Position numbers and translations under genes: made by a program. A model generated the notes under the pieces. It did no database searches, had not been told where the DNA came from, and was given only the letters and a program-made list of their open reading frames with translations. DNA of 6,085 bases from Fervidobacterium sp. (GTDB taxonomy: Bacteria > Thermotogota > Thermotogae > Thermotogales > Fervidobacteriaceae), in the NCBI GenBank assembly GCA_003526765.1, contig DPXZ01000129.1, positions 1 to 6,085 on the forward strand, given 5' to 3'. Of this stretch, positions 1-5,647 are shown piece after piece; positions within the stretch are counted from its first letter, which is position 1; each line of letters starts with the position of its first letter.

Positions 1-518
1 GCAGAAACATACCGGAGATAAAGGATATCGCAAAGGTGATAAACGAAGCAGTTGACGAATATCTTGGAGATAACATCACAGTCATAGTCGAGCCTGGTAG
101 ATCTATGGTAGGGAATGCCGGTGTTATGGTTACGAGAGTCATTCTTCGTAGCAAGAAAGGTGACGAAAATTGGGTTTACGTTGATGCAGGTGTCTTCCAT
201 GGCCTAACGGAGACAATTCAAAACATCAGATACAGAGTAACCGTTGATGGAAAAGAAGATGAAGAGTTGGAGAAATTCGTACTTGCCGGTCCTACATGTG
301 ATAGCATGGATGTCATGTACTATGATATTGATTTGCCGAAATCGACCACTTTAGGCGATATAGTTTATTTCCATGCAACTGGCGCTTACACAACGGAATA
401 CGGTACCAATTTCAACGGAATTCCTTCTCCAAAGATAATATTCGAAAATGGCATTCTCTCGGACGAAGAGTTCGAAGCAGTTGAAGTAAGAAGCAATTCT
501 TTGCAGAGTAGTAAATAA
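1..518 (+). CDS. PLP-dependent ornithine/lysine decarboxylase, fold type III (C-terminal part; start outside window)
   Basis: Likely decarboxylates ornithine (or lysine) to putrescine (or cadaverine) in the cytoplasm, the entry to polyamine synthesis. The frame is open from base 3, and a GTG at 36 is an internal Val, so roughly the N-terminal half lies off the left edge. The visible part covers the end of the alanine-racemase-like barrel and the C-terminal sheet domain. EPGR (bases 90-101) is the PLP-phosphate loop. GVFHGLTETI is typical of bacterial ornithine/lysine decarboxylases. GPTCDSMD contains the Cys-Asp pair (Cys at 297-299) that completes the active site across the dimer in this family. 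GAYTTEYGTNFNG carries the Tyr that contacts PLP. These motifs fit ornithine decarboxylase better than diaminopimelate decarboxylase. The choice between ornithine and lysine cannot be made because the specificity helix is out of view. The gene ends with TAA and converges on the transporter gene. Confidence 0.9.
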   Translation, partial: RNIPEIKDIAKVINEAVDEYLGDNITVIVEPGRSMVGNAGVMVTRVILRSKKGDENWVYVDAGVFHGLTETIQNIRYRVTVDGKEDEELEKFVLAGPTCDSMDVMYYDIDLPKSTTLGDIVYFHATGAYTTEYGTNFNGIPSPKIIFENGILSDEEFEAVEVRSNSLQSSK

Positions 519-536
519 CAGTATATCTTAGACGAG

Positions 537-570
537 TAAGTATATAAATAAGTATATAAATAAGTATATA
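537..570. repeat. 12-bp AT-rich tandem repeat, about 2.8 copies
   Basis: The unit TAAGTATATAAA occurs perfectly at 537-548 and 549-560, then as TAAGTATATA at 561-570. It lies between the decarboxylase stop codon and the hairpin terminator, so it would be in the 3' untranslated region of that transcript. No function can be assigned. Slippage of an AT-rich unit is the simplest origin. Confidence 0.85.
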
Positions 571-571
571 C

Positions 572-610
572 AAAAGTGCAGAGGTAAAATCACCTCTGCA
601 CTTTTATTTT
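572..610 (+). terminator. Intrinsic terminator, probably bidirectional, for the decarboxylase (+) and the MFS gene (-)
   Basis: A perfect 14-bp stem, AAAAGTGCAGAGGT at 572-585 with its complement at 592-605, encloses a 6-base loop. On the plus strand the stem ends in TTTT and is followed by ATTTTT, a good U-tract for terminating the decarboxylase transcript 54 bases after its stop. On the minus strand the same stem also ends in TTTT, although the bases after it are not T-rich. It may still stop transcription from the transporter gene, which has no other obvious terminator. Confidence 0.85.
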
Positions 611-663
611 TATGTATCTGCTCATCTGTAATACTTTAGTACTTTTTTAGTACTTTGTGCTGC

Positions 664-2175
664 TTACCACCATCGATCTATGCGTTTTCTCCCTATGATC
701 AAGTCCGTTCTGTTTTCTTCGTTTATCCGCATCGCGTGCCTTCCTGAAAGAACTGAGATAACGTTTGTAAACATCGTGGCTGGTGAGACGTATTTCTTAC
801 TTGAAACTTTGGCGAATAATGGGATAGTCATGTACCTCAGTACACTTTCTATCAAGAACAATATTTGTAGCCCATATACATGAAATGTGCCTATGTAGAA
901 ATCAAAAGAGTTGAAAAATTGTGCTACAAATCCACCTATGATCGAACCTATCGTTCCACCTAAACCACCGAGAGCTGAAAAGACTGCAAAGTACATGGGC
1001 GAACTGCTCGATGCAGCTTCCAAAGGAAGTGTTACAAACGCCAAGTTAACTGCTGCCCAACCTACACCGGATAGTATCGCATCCAATATCATTGCCAATA
1101 TCCAATCTCTTTCATTCATCAATATCCATATGGCAGGAGTTATAGAAACGATCGACATACCTACTATTAGGACACTCTTGTGGCCGAATTCATCCGACAG
1201 CTTTCCCCAAAGTGTGTAGAATACCATCGAAAGTAAAGATGCAGCTATTGAGGAATAGCTGATGTAAGTGACTGGCAGCTTTATGTTGTTAAGTTGATGA
1301 TAGGCAAAAAACGGTGATGCTATCAATATGACGAAGTTCCAAGCAAAATATGCCATGCAGAGTTTCATGAAGTTCTTGTCCTTGGTAACAAGTCTTAAAT
1401 CGTTTAAGCTACCAGTCGTTTTTGCCCTTTTTTCCTCCAACGGTTTCAGCGACACTACGGAAAAAAGACTTGCTACCATGGCACCAACGATAACGAGCAT
1501 GTAATTGTATGGCCTTTTCACATTGTCCACGATAAGGGAAAATAAATAAAACGAAACTAACGTTGCAAGTGAGACAAAAAAGTTTCTCAATCCGAGATAT
1601 TTTCCTCTACGTTCTGGCTTTATTGTATCGGATACTATGCTAAGCCAAATGTTACCCGAAAATGCTGCAAAGATTTGACTTATTGCAAAAACGAGCACGA
1701 AGATCTTTGGAGAACGATTTGACGAAAAGAGAAATGGTATCAACAAGATCCAGAGAAATCTTCCGGAATTGAAGAACATCAAAAGGTATTTCCTCTTTGG
1801 TATTCTTTCGATCAAAGCTGGTGCAAAAATCTGAAATACCTGAAATGCCATAGGGAAAGATGATGCGATGCCCAACCACACTTCGTTTAATCCAAAATAC
1901 AGTGCAATCGACGTGAAGATAACAGTCTGCGTTATGACCAAATAAACAGCAGAAAATAGCCCTTCAAATGTTAGAGCCCTTTCATTTTTGTCTCCGTGTC
2001 CTTTTGGATTTTGTTTGATATTCTGATTCTCCTTGGAAGAAGTCTTCTCATCATTTGCCGAAACCTTGCTGGCAATATGGTCACTGGTAAAGAGAGGCCC
2101 TTCCAATATCTCACTCATCTCACCGTTCTTTTCAGTGTACAGATCATCGTTGGGAAGATCACTATCCGTATTCAT
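664..2175 (-). CDS. Major facilitator superfamily (MFS) transporter, substrate unknown
   Basis: Predicted inner-membrane secondary transporter of 503 residues. From hydrophobicity I count twelve helices: about 70-94, 97-122, 128-150, 156-181, 196-217, 222-243, then 268-292, 300-323, 332-352, 357-383, 392-420 and 430-455. The charged 244-267 loop between helices 6 and 7 is the usual MFS half-way linker. A motif-A-like loop, WGKLSDEFGHKSVL (323-336), follows helix 8, and PERRGKYLGLRN (187-198) precedes helix 5, a signature common in uncharacterised MFS permeases. I start at the ATG at 2175-2173, which shares its A with the rtcB stop (TGATG). AGGGGTGATC and AAAGG lie just upstream. An in-frame ATG ten codons earlier (2205) has no clear ribosome site and lies inside rtcB. 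Two oddities are a roughly 65-residue hydrophilic N-terminal tail rich in Asp, Glu, Asn, Lys and Ser, and a basic C-terminal tail ending in RWW. The substrate cannot be inferred. Co-expression with rtcB is likely. Confidence 0.88.
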   Translation of the reverse strand: MNTDSDLPNDDLYTEKNGEMSEILEGPLFTSDHIASKVSANDEKTSSKENQNIKQNPKGHGDKNERALTFEGLFSAVYLVITQTVIFTSIALYFGLNEVWLGIASSFPMAFQVFQIFAPALIERIPKRKYLLMFFNSGRFLWILLIPFLFSSNRSPKIFVLVFAISQIFAAFSGNIWLSIVSDTIKPERRGKYLGLRNFFVSLATLVSFYLFSLIVDNVKRPYNYMLVIVGAMVASLFSVVSLKPLEEKRAKTTGSLNDLRLVTKDKNFMKLCMAYFAWNFVILIASPFFAYHQLNNIKLPVTYISYSSIAASLLSMVFYTLWGKLSDEFGHKSVLIVGMSIVSITPAIWILMNERDWILAMILDAILSGVGWAAVNLAFVTLPLEAASSSSPMYFAVFSALGGLGGTIGSIIGGFVAQFFNSFDFYIGTFHVYGLQILFLIESVLRYMTIPLFAKVSSKKYVSPATMFTNVISVLSGRHAMRINEENRTDLIIGRKRIDRWW

Positions 2176-3593
2176 CAACCTTTGATCACCCCTATTGGTA
2201 TGCATTTTGCAATCTTTAGTGATAAACCTAATTCATCTACTATCCTTACAACATTGTCGACATCTTTGTATGCTTCTGGAGCTTCTTCAACGATACCTTT
2301 TTTAGACCTTGCCATAATTGTAACACCTTTCTTTTCAAGAGCTTTGAGAACGTGTTCAGATGTCAGTTCTCTCGTTGCTTCTCTTCTACCCAATGTCCTG
2401 CCAGCACCGTGTGCGGTAGAACCAAACGTCCACTCTTCAGCCTTCTTGGTGCCTACCAACAAATAAGATGATGTTCCCATGCTACCTGGAATGATCACAG
2501 GTTGACCAGTTGACTTGAAGAGATCCGGTAACTTTGGATTATTCGGTCCAAATGCCCTCGTCGCGCCTTTTCTGTGGACAACTAATTTTCTTTTTTTGCC
2601 ATCGATTTCGTACTCTTCAACTTTTGCTATGTTGTGTGTTATATCGTAGACCAATCTAACGTCCATCCCTACAACATTTTTGAAAATTTTCCTTATCATG
2701 TGCGTTATGATCTCCCTATTTGCAAATGCGTAATTTGCTGCACAGTTCATAGCCCTGTAATAAGCCTGTCCAAGTGCACTTTTGAAAGGTGCATTTATCA
2801 GTTGTTTGTCCGGAATGGACTTATTGTGCTCTTTGAGTTCGTCTCTCATCTTCCTTATGTAATCCGTCGCAATCTGATGACCAAATCCTCTGCTACCTGT
2901 GTGAATTAATATCGTTATGTCGCCCTTTCTCACGCCGAATTGTTTTGCTATCTCTTCATCATAGATTTCATCAACCTCTTGTATTTCGATGAAATGATTT
3001 CCGGCACCCAGCGTGCCAAGTTCATCTTTTCCACGCTCTACTGCCTCATCACTCACATCCGCAAAATCGCATTCTGGTATGTATCCGCAGTCTTCTACCC
3101 TTTCGAGGTCTTCAACATTACCGTATCCCATCTCGATAATCTGCTTAGTGCCACTGGTTACAACTCGCTTGAAATCTGACTTTGAAAAACGTAGTTCACT
3201 TCGTTCACCAACACCTACTGGCACGATCTCGTAGATCCTCTTTACTATAGTGTCCAACTGTTTTTTAACGAGTGTTCCAACTCCATCCACAACGAGCATT
3301 CTAACGCCGCAGTTGATGTCGAAACCGACACCACCAGGACTTATTATTCCATCTTCTACATCGAAAGCAGCAACACCACCTATCGGAAATCCATAGCCCC
3401 AATGTATATCAGGCATTGCATACGCCTCTTTTACAATCCCAGGTAACGTTGAAACGTTCTTTATTTGCTCAACGGCATCTTCGTCCAGCGTTTCCCAATC
3501 TGAGAGTATCACCGCATCGACTAACATCTTTCCACTCTTTCTTATTCGATACACGTACTTGCCACATTTTTCTACACCACTTGAGGTAGGCAT
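2175..3593 (-). CDS. rtcB: RtcB, 3'-phosphate RNA-splicing ligase (GTP- and Mn-dependent)
   Basis: RtcB joins RNA 3'-phosphate or 2',3'-cyclic phosphate ends to 5'-hydroxyl ends through a guanylylated histidine, and works in tRNA splicing (archaea) or RNA repair (bacteria). The protein has 472 residues, full length for the family, with no intein. The metal and catalytic residues known from the Pyrococcus enzyme are all identifiable: Asp92 and Cys95 in FDINCGVR, His200 in GAGNHF, His231 in HTGSRGFGHQ, His320 in DITHN, and the GMP-accepting His395 in STAHGAGR. The C-terminus, PIGVIKG, is the usual family ending. The ATG at 3593 has a strong site, GGGAGGTG, nine bases upstream. The stop codon overlaps the transporter start. 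No archease gene, the usual RtcB activator, lies in this window, and no rtcA or RNA-repair operon partner is visible. Confidence 0.97.
   Translation of the reverse strand: MPTSSGVEKCGKYVYRIRKSGKMLVDAVILSDWETLDEDAVEQIKNVSTLPGIVKEAYAMPDIHWGYGFPIGGVAAFDVEDGIISPGGVGFDINCGVRMLVVDGVGTLVKKQLDTIVKRIYEIVPVGVGERSELRFSKSDFKRVVTSGTKQIIEMGYGNVEDLERVEDCGYIPECDFADVSDEAVERGKDELGTLGAGNHFIEIQEVDEIYDEEIAKQFGVRKGDITILIHTGSRGFGHQIATDYIRKMRDELKEHNKSIPDKQLINAPFKSALGQAYYRAMNCAANYAFANREIITHMIRKIFKNVVGMDVRLVYDITHNIAKVEEYEIDGKKRKLVVHRKGATRAFGPNNPKLPDLFKSTGQPVIIPGSMGTSSYLLVGTKKAEEWTFGSTAHGAGRTLGRREATRELTSEHVLKALEKKGVTIMARSKKGIVEEAPEAYKDVDNVVRIVDELGLSLKIAKCIPIGVIKG
2179..2193 (-). promoter_or_regulatory. Ribosome binding site that decides the MFS start, inside the rtcB 3' end
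   Basis: On the minus strand AGGGGTGATC (2193-2184) is followed by AAAGG (2183-2179), then TTG and the ATG at 2175. GGTGATC is complementary to the 3' end of 16S rRNA. Together with the one-base TGATG overlap, this supports 2175 as the start rather than 2205. It also suggests that ribosomes finishing rtcB re-initiate on the transporter. Confidence 0.65.
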
Positions 3594-3600
3594 CTTAAAA

Positions 3601-3608
3601 CACCTCCC
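3601..3608 (-). promoter_or_regulatory. Strong ribosome binding site of rtcB
   Basis: GGGAGGTG on the minus strand, with nine bases between GGAGG and the ATG at 3593. It fixes the rtcB start. Confidence 0.85.
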
Positions 3609-3614
3609 AATAGA

Positions 3615-3645
3615 ATTGTATCAGATTTTGTAAAAAAATGAACAA
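3615..3645 (-). promoter_or_regulatory. Candidate promoter of the rtcB-MFS unit
   Basis: On the minus strand TACAAT (3620-3615) is preceded directly by TGA, giving an extended -10 of the TGnTAtAAT type. A possible -35, TTGTTC (3645-3640), lies 19 bases upstream, a long spacer. Transcription would begin near 3608, at the ribosome binding site, leaving a leader of only about 15 bases. The match is reasonable, but AT-rich DNA produces such hits by chance and no start site has been mapped. Confidence 0.4.
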
Positions 3646-3754
3646 TTTCACCAATAAACTTCACAGAAATGTACTCACCTCTTTATTAGACTAACTTAGT
3701 AGTTATTTTGTTCTATTTTGCCATATTATGCATTCATCTTTGAAATAAACTGAT
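3646..3754. other. Intergenic segment between the proS terminator and the rtcB promoter
   Basis: About 110 AT-rich bases without a convincing gene. The one notable element, on the minus strand, is AGAGGTGAG (3682-3674), which resembles a good ribosome binding site. It precedes an open frame that starts only with ATT (3670) or GTG (3664) and runs past the rtcB start to a TAG at 3572. I do not call it a gene, and it is described in the findings. Confidence 0.5.
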
Positions 3755-3780
3755 AAAAAAGCCGTCCCTTCGAGGACGGC
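3755..3780 (-). terminator. Intrinsic terminator of the aroQ-proS unit
   Basis: A GC-rich 7-bp stem, GCCGTCC (3761-3767) with GGACGGC (3774-3780), has a 6-base loop. On the minus strand it is followed at once by TTTTTT (3760-3755). It lies about 77 bases after the proS stop codon. On the plus strand there is no comparable T-run, so it is directional. Confidence 0.9.
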
Positions 3781-3856
3781 TATTTCATCTTTGATAGAGC
3801 ATTTTTATAATTCATCTTGATTTTGTTCTAATTATTCTAACTGTTTCTGTCACCCA

Positions 3857-5575
3857 TTATGCCTTATTGTGTGGATTGTACTTCGATTTCGAATCTTGCA
3901 AGAAAGCGTATATCTTCTCAACGTCTGCTTCAATTTTGTACTGTTGTCCTGTGCGCCACTTGATTTCAACTTTACCTTCGTTAAGTGCTTTACCAACTGT
4001 TATCCTGAATGGAATACCTATTAGGTCAGCATCGTTGAATTTCATGCCTGGTGATATATTTCGATCATCGAGCAATACTTCCTCACCTTTGCCATTTAGA
4101 AATTCGTAAAGTTTCTCTGCAAAATTCATCAGACTTTCGTTGTTACTCACGGGTGTGATGATCGTAGTGAATGGTGCTATCGAAAGAGGCCAGATTATAC
4201 CCTTCTCATCGTAAAGTTGTTCAACAACTGCACCCATCGTTCGCGAGACTCCCCAACCGTAGCATCCCATTATGAATGGTTTGAGTTGACCATCTTTATC
4301 CATGTATTTTGTTCCCATCGCTTGTGAGTACTTCGTCCCTAACTTGAATATATGCCCTAATTCTATACCCCTTTTCATGTTGAGAGGTTTGCCACACACT
4401 GGGCATGGATCTCCTTTGGTAGTCACAACGAGATCTGCCCATTCATCTACTCTAAAGTCTCTATCCACATTGACGTTGACGAAGTGATAATCTTTCTCCA
4501 TGCCACCCACGATGAAATTTCTCATTCCTTTTATCATATGATCAGCAATGATCCTTATGCCTTTTGTCCCAACCGGTCCTAAAAACCCAATTGGAACACC
4601 GAAATTTTCGAAGATTTCTTCCGGTGTTGCAAACACCAAAGATTGGTCATCCAAGAATGCCTTGAGCTTTTCTTCGTTAAGTTCACGATCTCCAGGTACG
4701 AGTGCCATGAAGTAACCATTTCTCCCTTTGTATATAAGCGTCTTTACGATCTTTCTTATCGAAACGTTGAGAAAATCTGCAACATCTTGCGCAGTTTTCA
4801 CATTTGGTGTGTAGACTCTCTCGATACCTTTCATCTCATCGTCATCGTACTTTATCTCACCTTTGTATGGAACTCTCTCGTCACTACCCGCATAACCACA
4901 ATCGCAAAAGAGTATATTACTCTCGCCGGTATCTGCAAATGCAACGAACTCGTGCGATTCATTTCCACCAATCGTGCCGGAAGATGCCTCGACCATTGCG
5001 TATTCCAACCCAACTCGTTCCATTATTCTTGAATAGGCCCTTCTGTGTGCCTGATACGTTTCATCAAGTGACTCCCAGCTATCGTGAAAACTGTAGCCAT
5101 CCTTCATGATAAACTCCCTTGCACGGAGCACCCCAAATCTAGGCCTTATTTCATCTCTATACTTATTTGCCATTTGATATAACGTTATAGGTAGTTGCCT
5201 GTAACTATTGAGTTCATTTTGGACGAGAAAAGTGACAAGTTCTTCATGTGTTGGACCGAGTGTGAAATCCCTACCATGCCTATCTTTCAATTTCATCATC
5301 TCGGGACCGTAATCATCCCACCTACCGGACTGTTTCCAAAGCTCAGCTGGTTGAACGATCGGCATCAGAATTTCATTTGCACCTATGTTATCCATCTCTT
5401 CTCTAACTATGCGTTCTATCTTGAGCAATACCTTCCTACCAAGTGGCAAATAAGTGTAAACACCTGCAGCAATCTTTCTGATAAATCCAGCCCTTATCAG
5501 CAATTCTTGGCTTGGTACATCTGCATCTCCAGGTGCTTCTTTCAACGTGGGTGCGTAAAATTGTGAGTATCTCAC
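3857..5575 (-). CDS. proS: Prolyl-tRNA synthetase, bacterial type with editing (INS) domain
   Basis: A cytoplasmic class II aminoacyl-tRNA synthetase that charges tRNA-Pro and clears mischarged Ala-tRNA-Pro. Its 572 residues equal, from memory, the length of the E. coli enzyme, with matching ends ([20 protein letters not shown] here). Motif 1 is around 57-76, ending in [14 protein letters not shown] (105-112) and motif 2 (about 133-164, [18 protein letters not shown]) follow. The YbaK-like INS editing domain spans about 230-385, with Lys278 in IVKTL and His364 as likely editing residues. Motif 3 is [12 protein letters not shown] (437-448), and the anticodon-binding domain is at about 465-565. 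Cys224/Cys226 (CDC) and Cys391/Cys394 (CPVC) flank the INS domain and may bind zinc. The start is GTG at 5575, fixed by the E. coli-like N-terminus and GGGAGGG seven bases upstream. The ATG two bases earlier is out of frame and runs into TGA. It is probably co-transcribed with aroQ. Confidence 0.98.
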   Translation of the reverse strand: MRYSQFYAPTLKEAPGDADVPSQELLIRAGFIRKIAAGVYTYLPLGRKVLLKIERIVREEMDNIGANEILMPIVQPAELWKQSGRWDDYGPEMMKLKDRHGRDFTLGPTHEELVTFLVQNELNSYRQLPITLYQMANKYRDEIRPRFGVLRAREFIMKDGYSFHDSWESLDETYQAHRRAYSRIMERVGLEYAMVEASSGTIGGNESHEFVAFADTGESNILFCDCGYAGSDERVPYKGEIKYDDDEMKGIERVYTPNVKTAQDVADFLNVSIRKIVKTLIYKGRNGYFMALVPGDRELNEEKLKAFLDDQSLVFATPEEIFENFGVPIGFLGPVGTKGIRIIADHMIKGMRNFIVGGMEKDYHFVNVNVDRDFRVDEWADLVVTTKGDPCPVCGKPLNMKRGIELGHIFKLGTKYSQAMGTKYMDKDGQLKPFIMGCYGWGVSRTMGAVVEQLYDEKGIIWPLSIAPFTTIITPVSNNESLMNFAEKLYEFLNGKGEEVLLDDRNISPGMKFNDADLIGIPFRITVGKALNEGKVEIKWRTGQQYKIEADVEKIYAFLQDSKSKYNPHNKA

Positions 5576-5637
5576 ATTTCTCCCTCCCGTAACCCAGCTT
5601 TTATTGGACTTGTATCTAGTAATTCCAATTTTTCCAT
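5572..5637 (-). CDS. Candidate 21-residue small ORF between aroQ and proS
   Basis: An ATG at 5637-5635, ten bases after the aroQ TGA, opens a frame of 21 codons. It begins MEKLELLD, continues TSPIKAG and ends LREGEM, with TGA at 5574-5572. It fills the whole aroQ-proS gap, and its ATGTGA end overlaps the proS GTG by four bases, a common arrangement for coupled genes. The proS ribosome site lies within its last codons (CGG GAG GGA GAA), so ribosomes reading it would run over that site. Against it: there is no good Shine-Dalgarno (only GGGA close to the ATG), it is very short, and an open run of this length is not rare by chance. I recognise no family. It has only one proline codon, so it is not an obvious proline attenuator. 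Confidence 0.25.
   Translation of the reverse strand: MEKLELLDTSPIKAGLREGEM
5582..5588 (-). promoter_or_regulatory. Ribosome binding site that decides the GTG start of proS
   Basis: GGGAGGG on the minus strand leaves seven bases between GGAGG and the GTG at 5575-5573. The nearby ATG at 5577-5575 is in another frame and is followed directly by TGA, so it cannot start ProS. Confidence 0.85.
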
Positions 5638-5647
5638 TTTTCCCGTT

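Noticed and set aside
36..518. A complete small gene starting at GTG 36
   Set aside because: The frame is open back to base 3 and the product is plainly the C-terminal part of a decarboxylase, so the GTG is an internal valine codon.
2175..2205. The upstream ATG at 2205 as the transporter start
   Set aside because: It would add ten residues overlapping rtcB with no clear ribosome binding sequence, whereas the ATG at 2175 has AGGGGTGATC/AAAGG and a TGATG junction.
1996..2466. A 156-codon plus-strand open frame across the rtcB-MFS junction
   Set aside because: It lies entirely opposite two well-supported genes, has no family resemblance and shows no ribosome site of note. It is a shadow of the real coding strand.
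3594..3856. A riboswitch, T-box or small RNA in the gap between proS and rtcB
   Set aside because: Apart from the proS terminator hairpin I see no conserved riboswitch or T-box motif or extended stem structure in this stretch.
4643..5032. A 129-codon plus-strand open frame opposite proS (and similar ones at 4804-5109 and 5195-5566)
   Set aside because: These mirror the conserved proS sequence in other frames, and their translations have the Cys/His/Ser-rich composition typical of antisense shadows.
5600..5628. An internal promoter for proS: TTGGAA (5628-5623), 17-base spacer, AATAAA (5605-5600) on the minus strand
   Set aside because: Each hexamer matches only four of six consensus positions, which is expected often by chance in AT-rich DNA.
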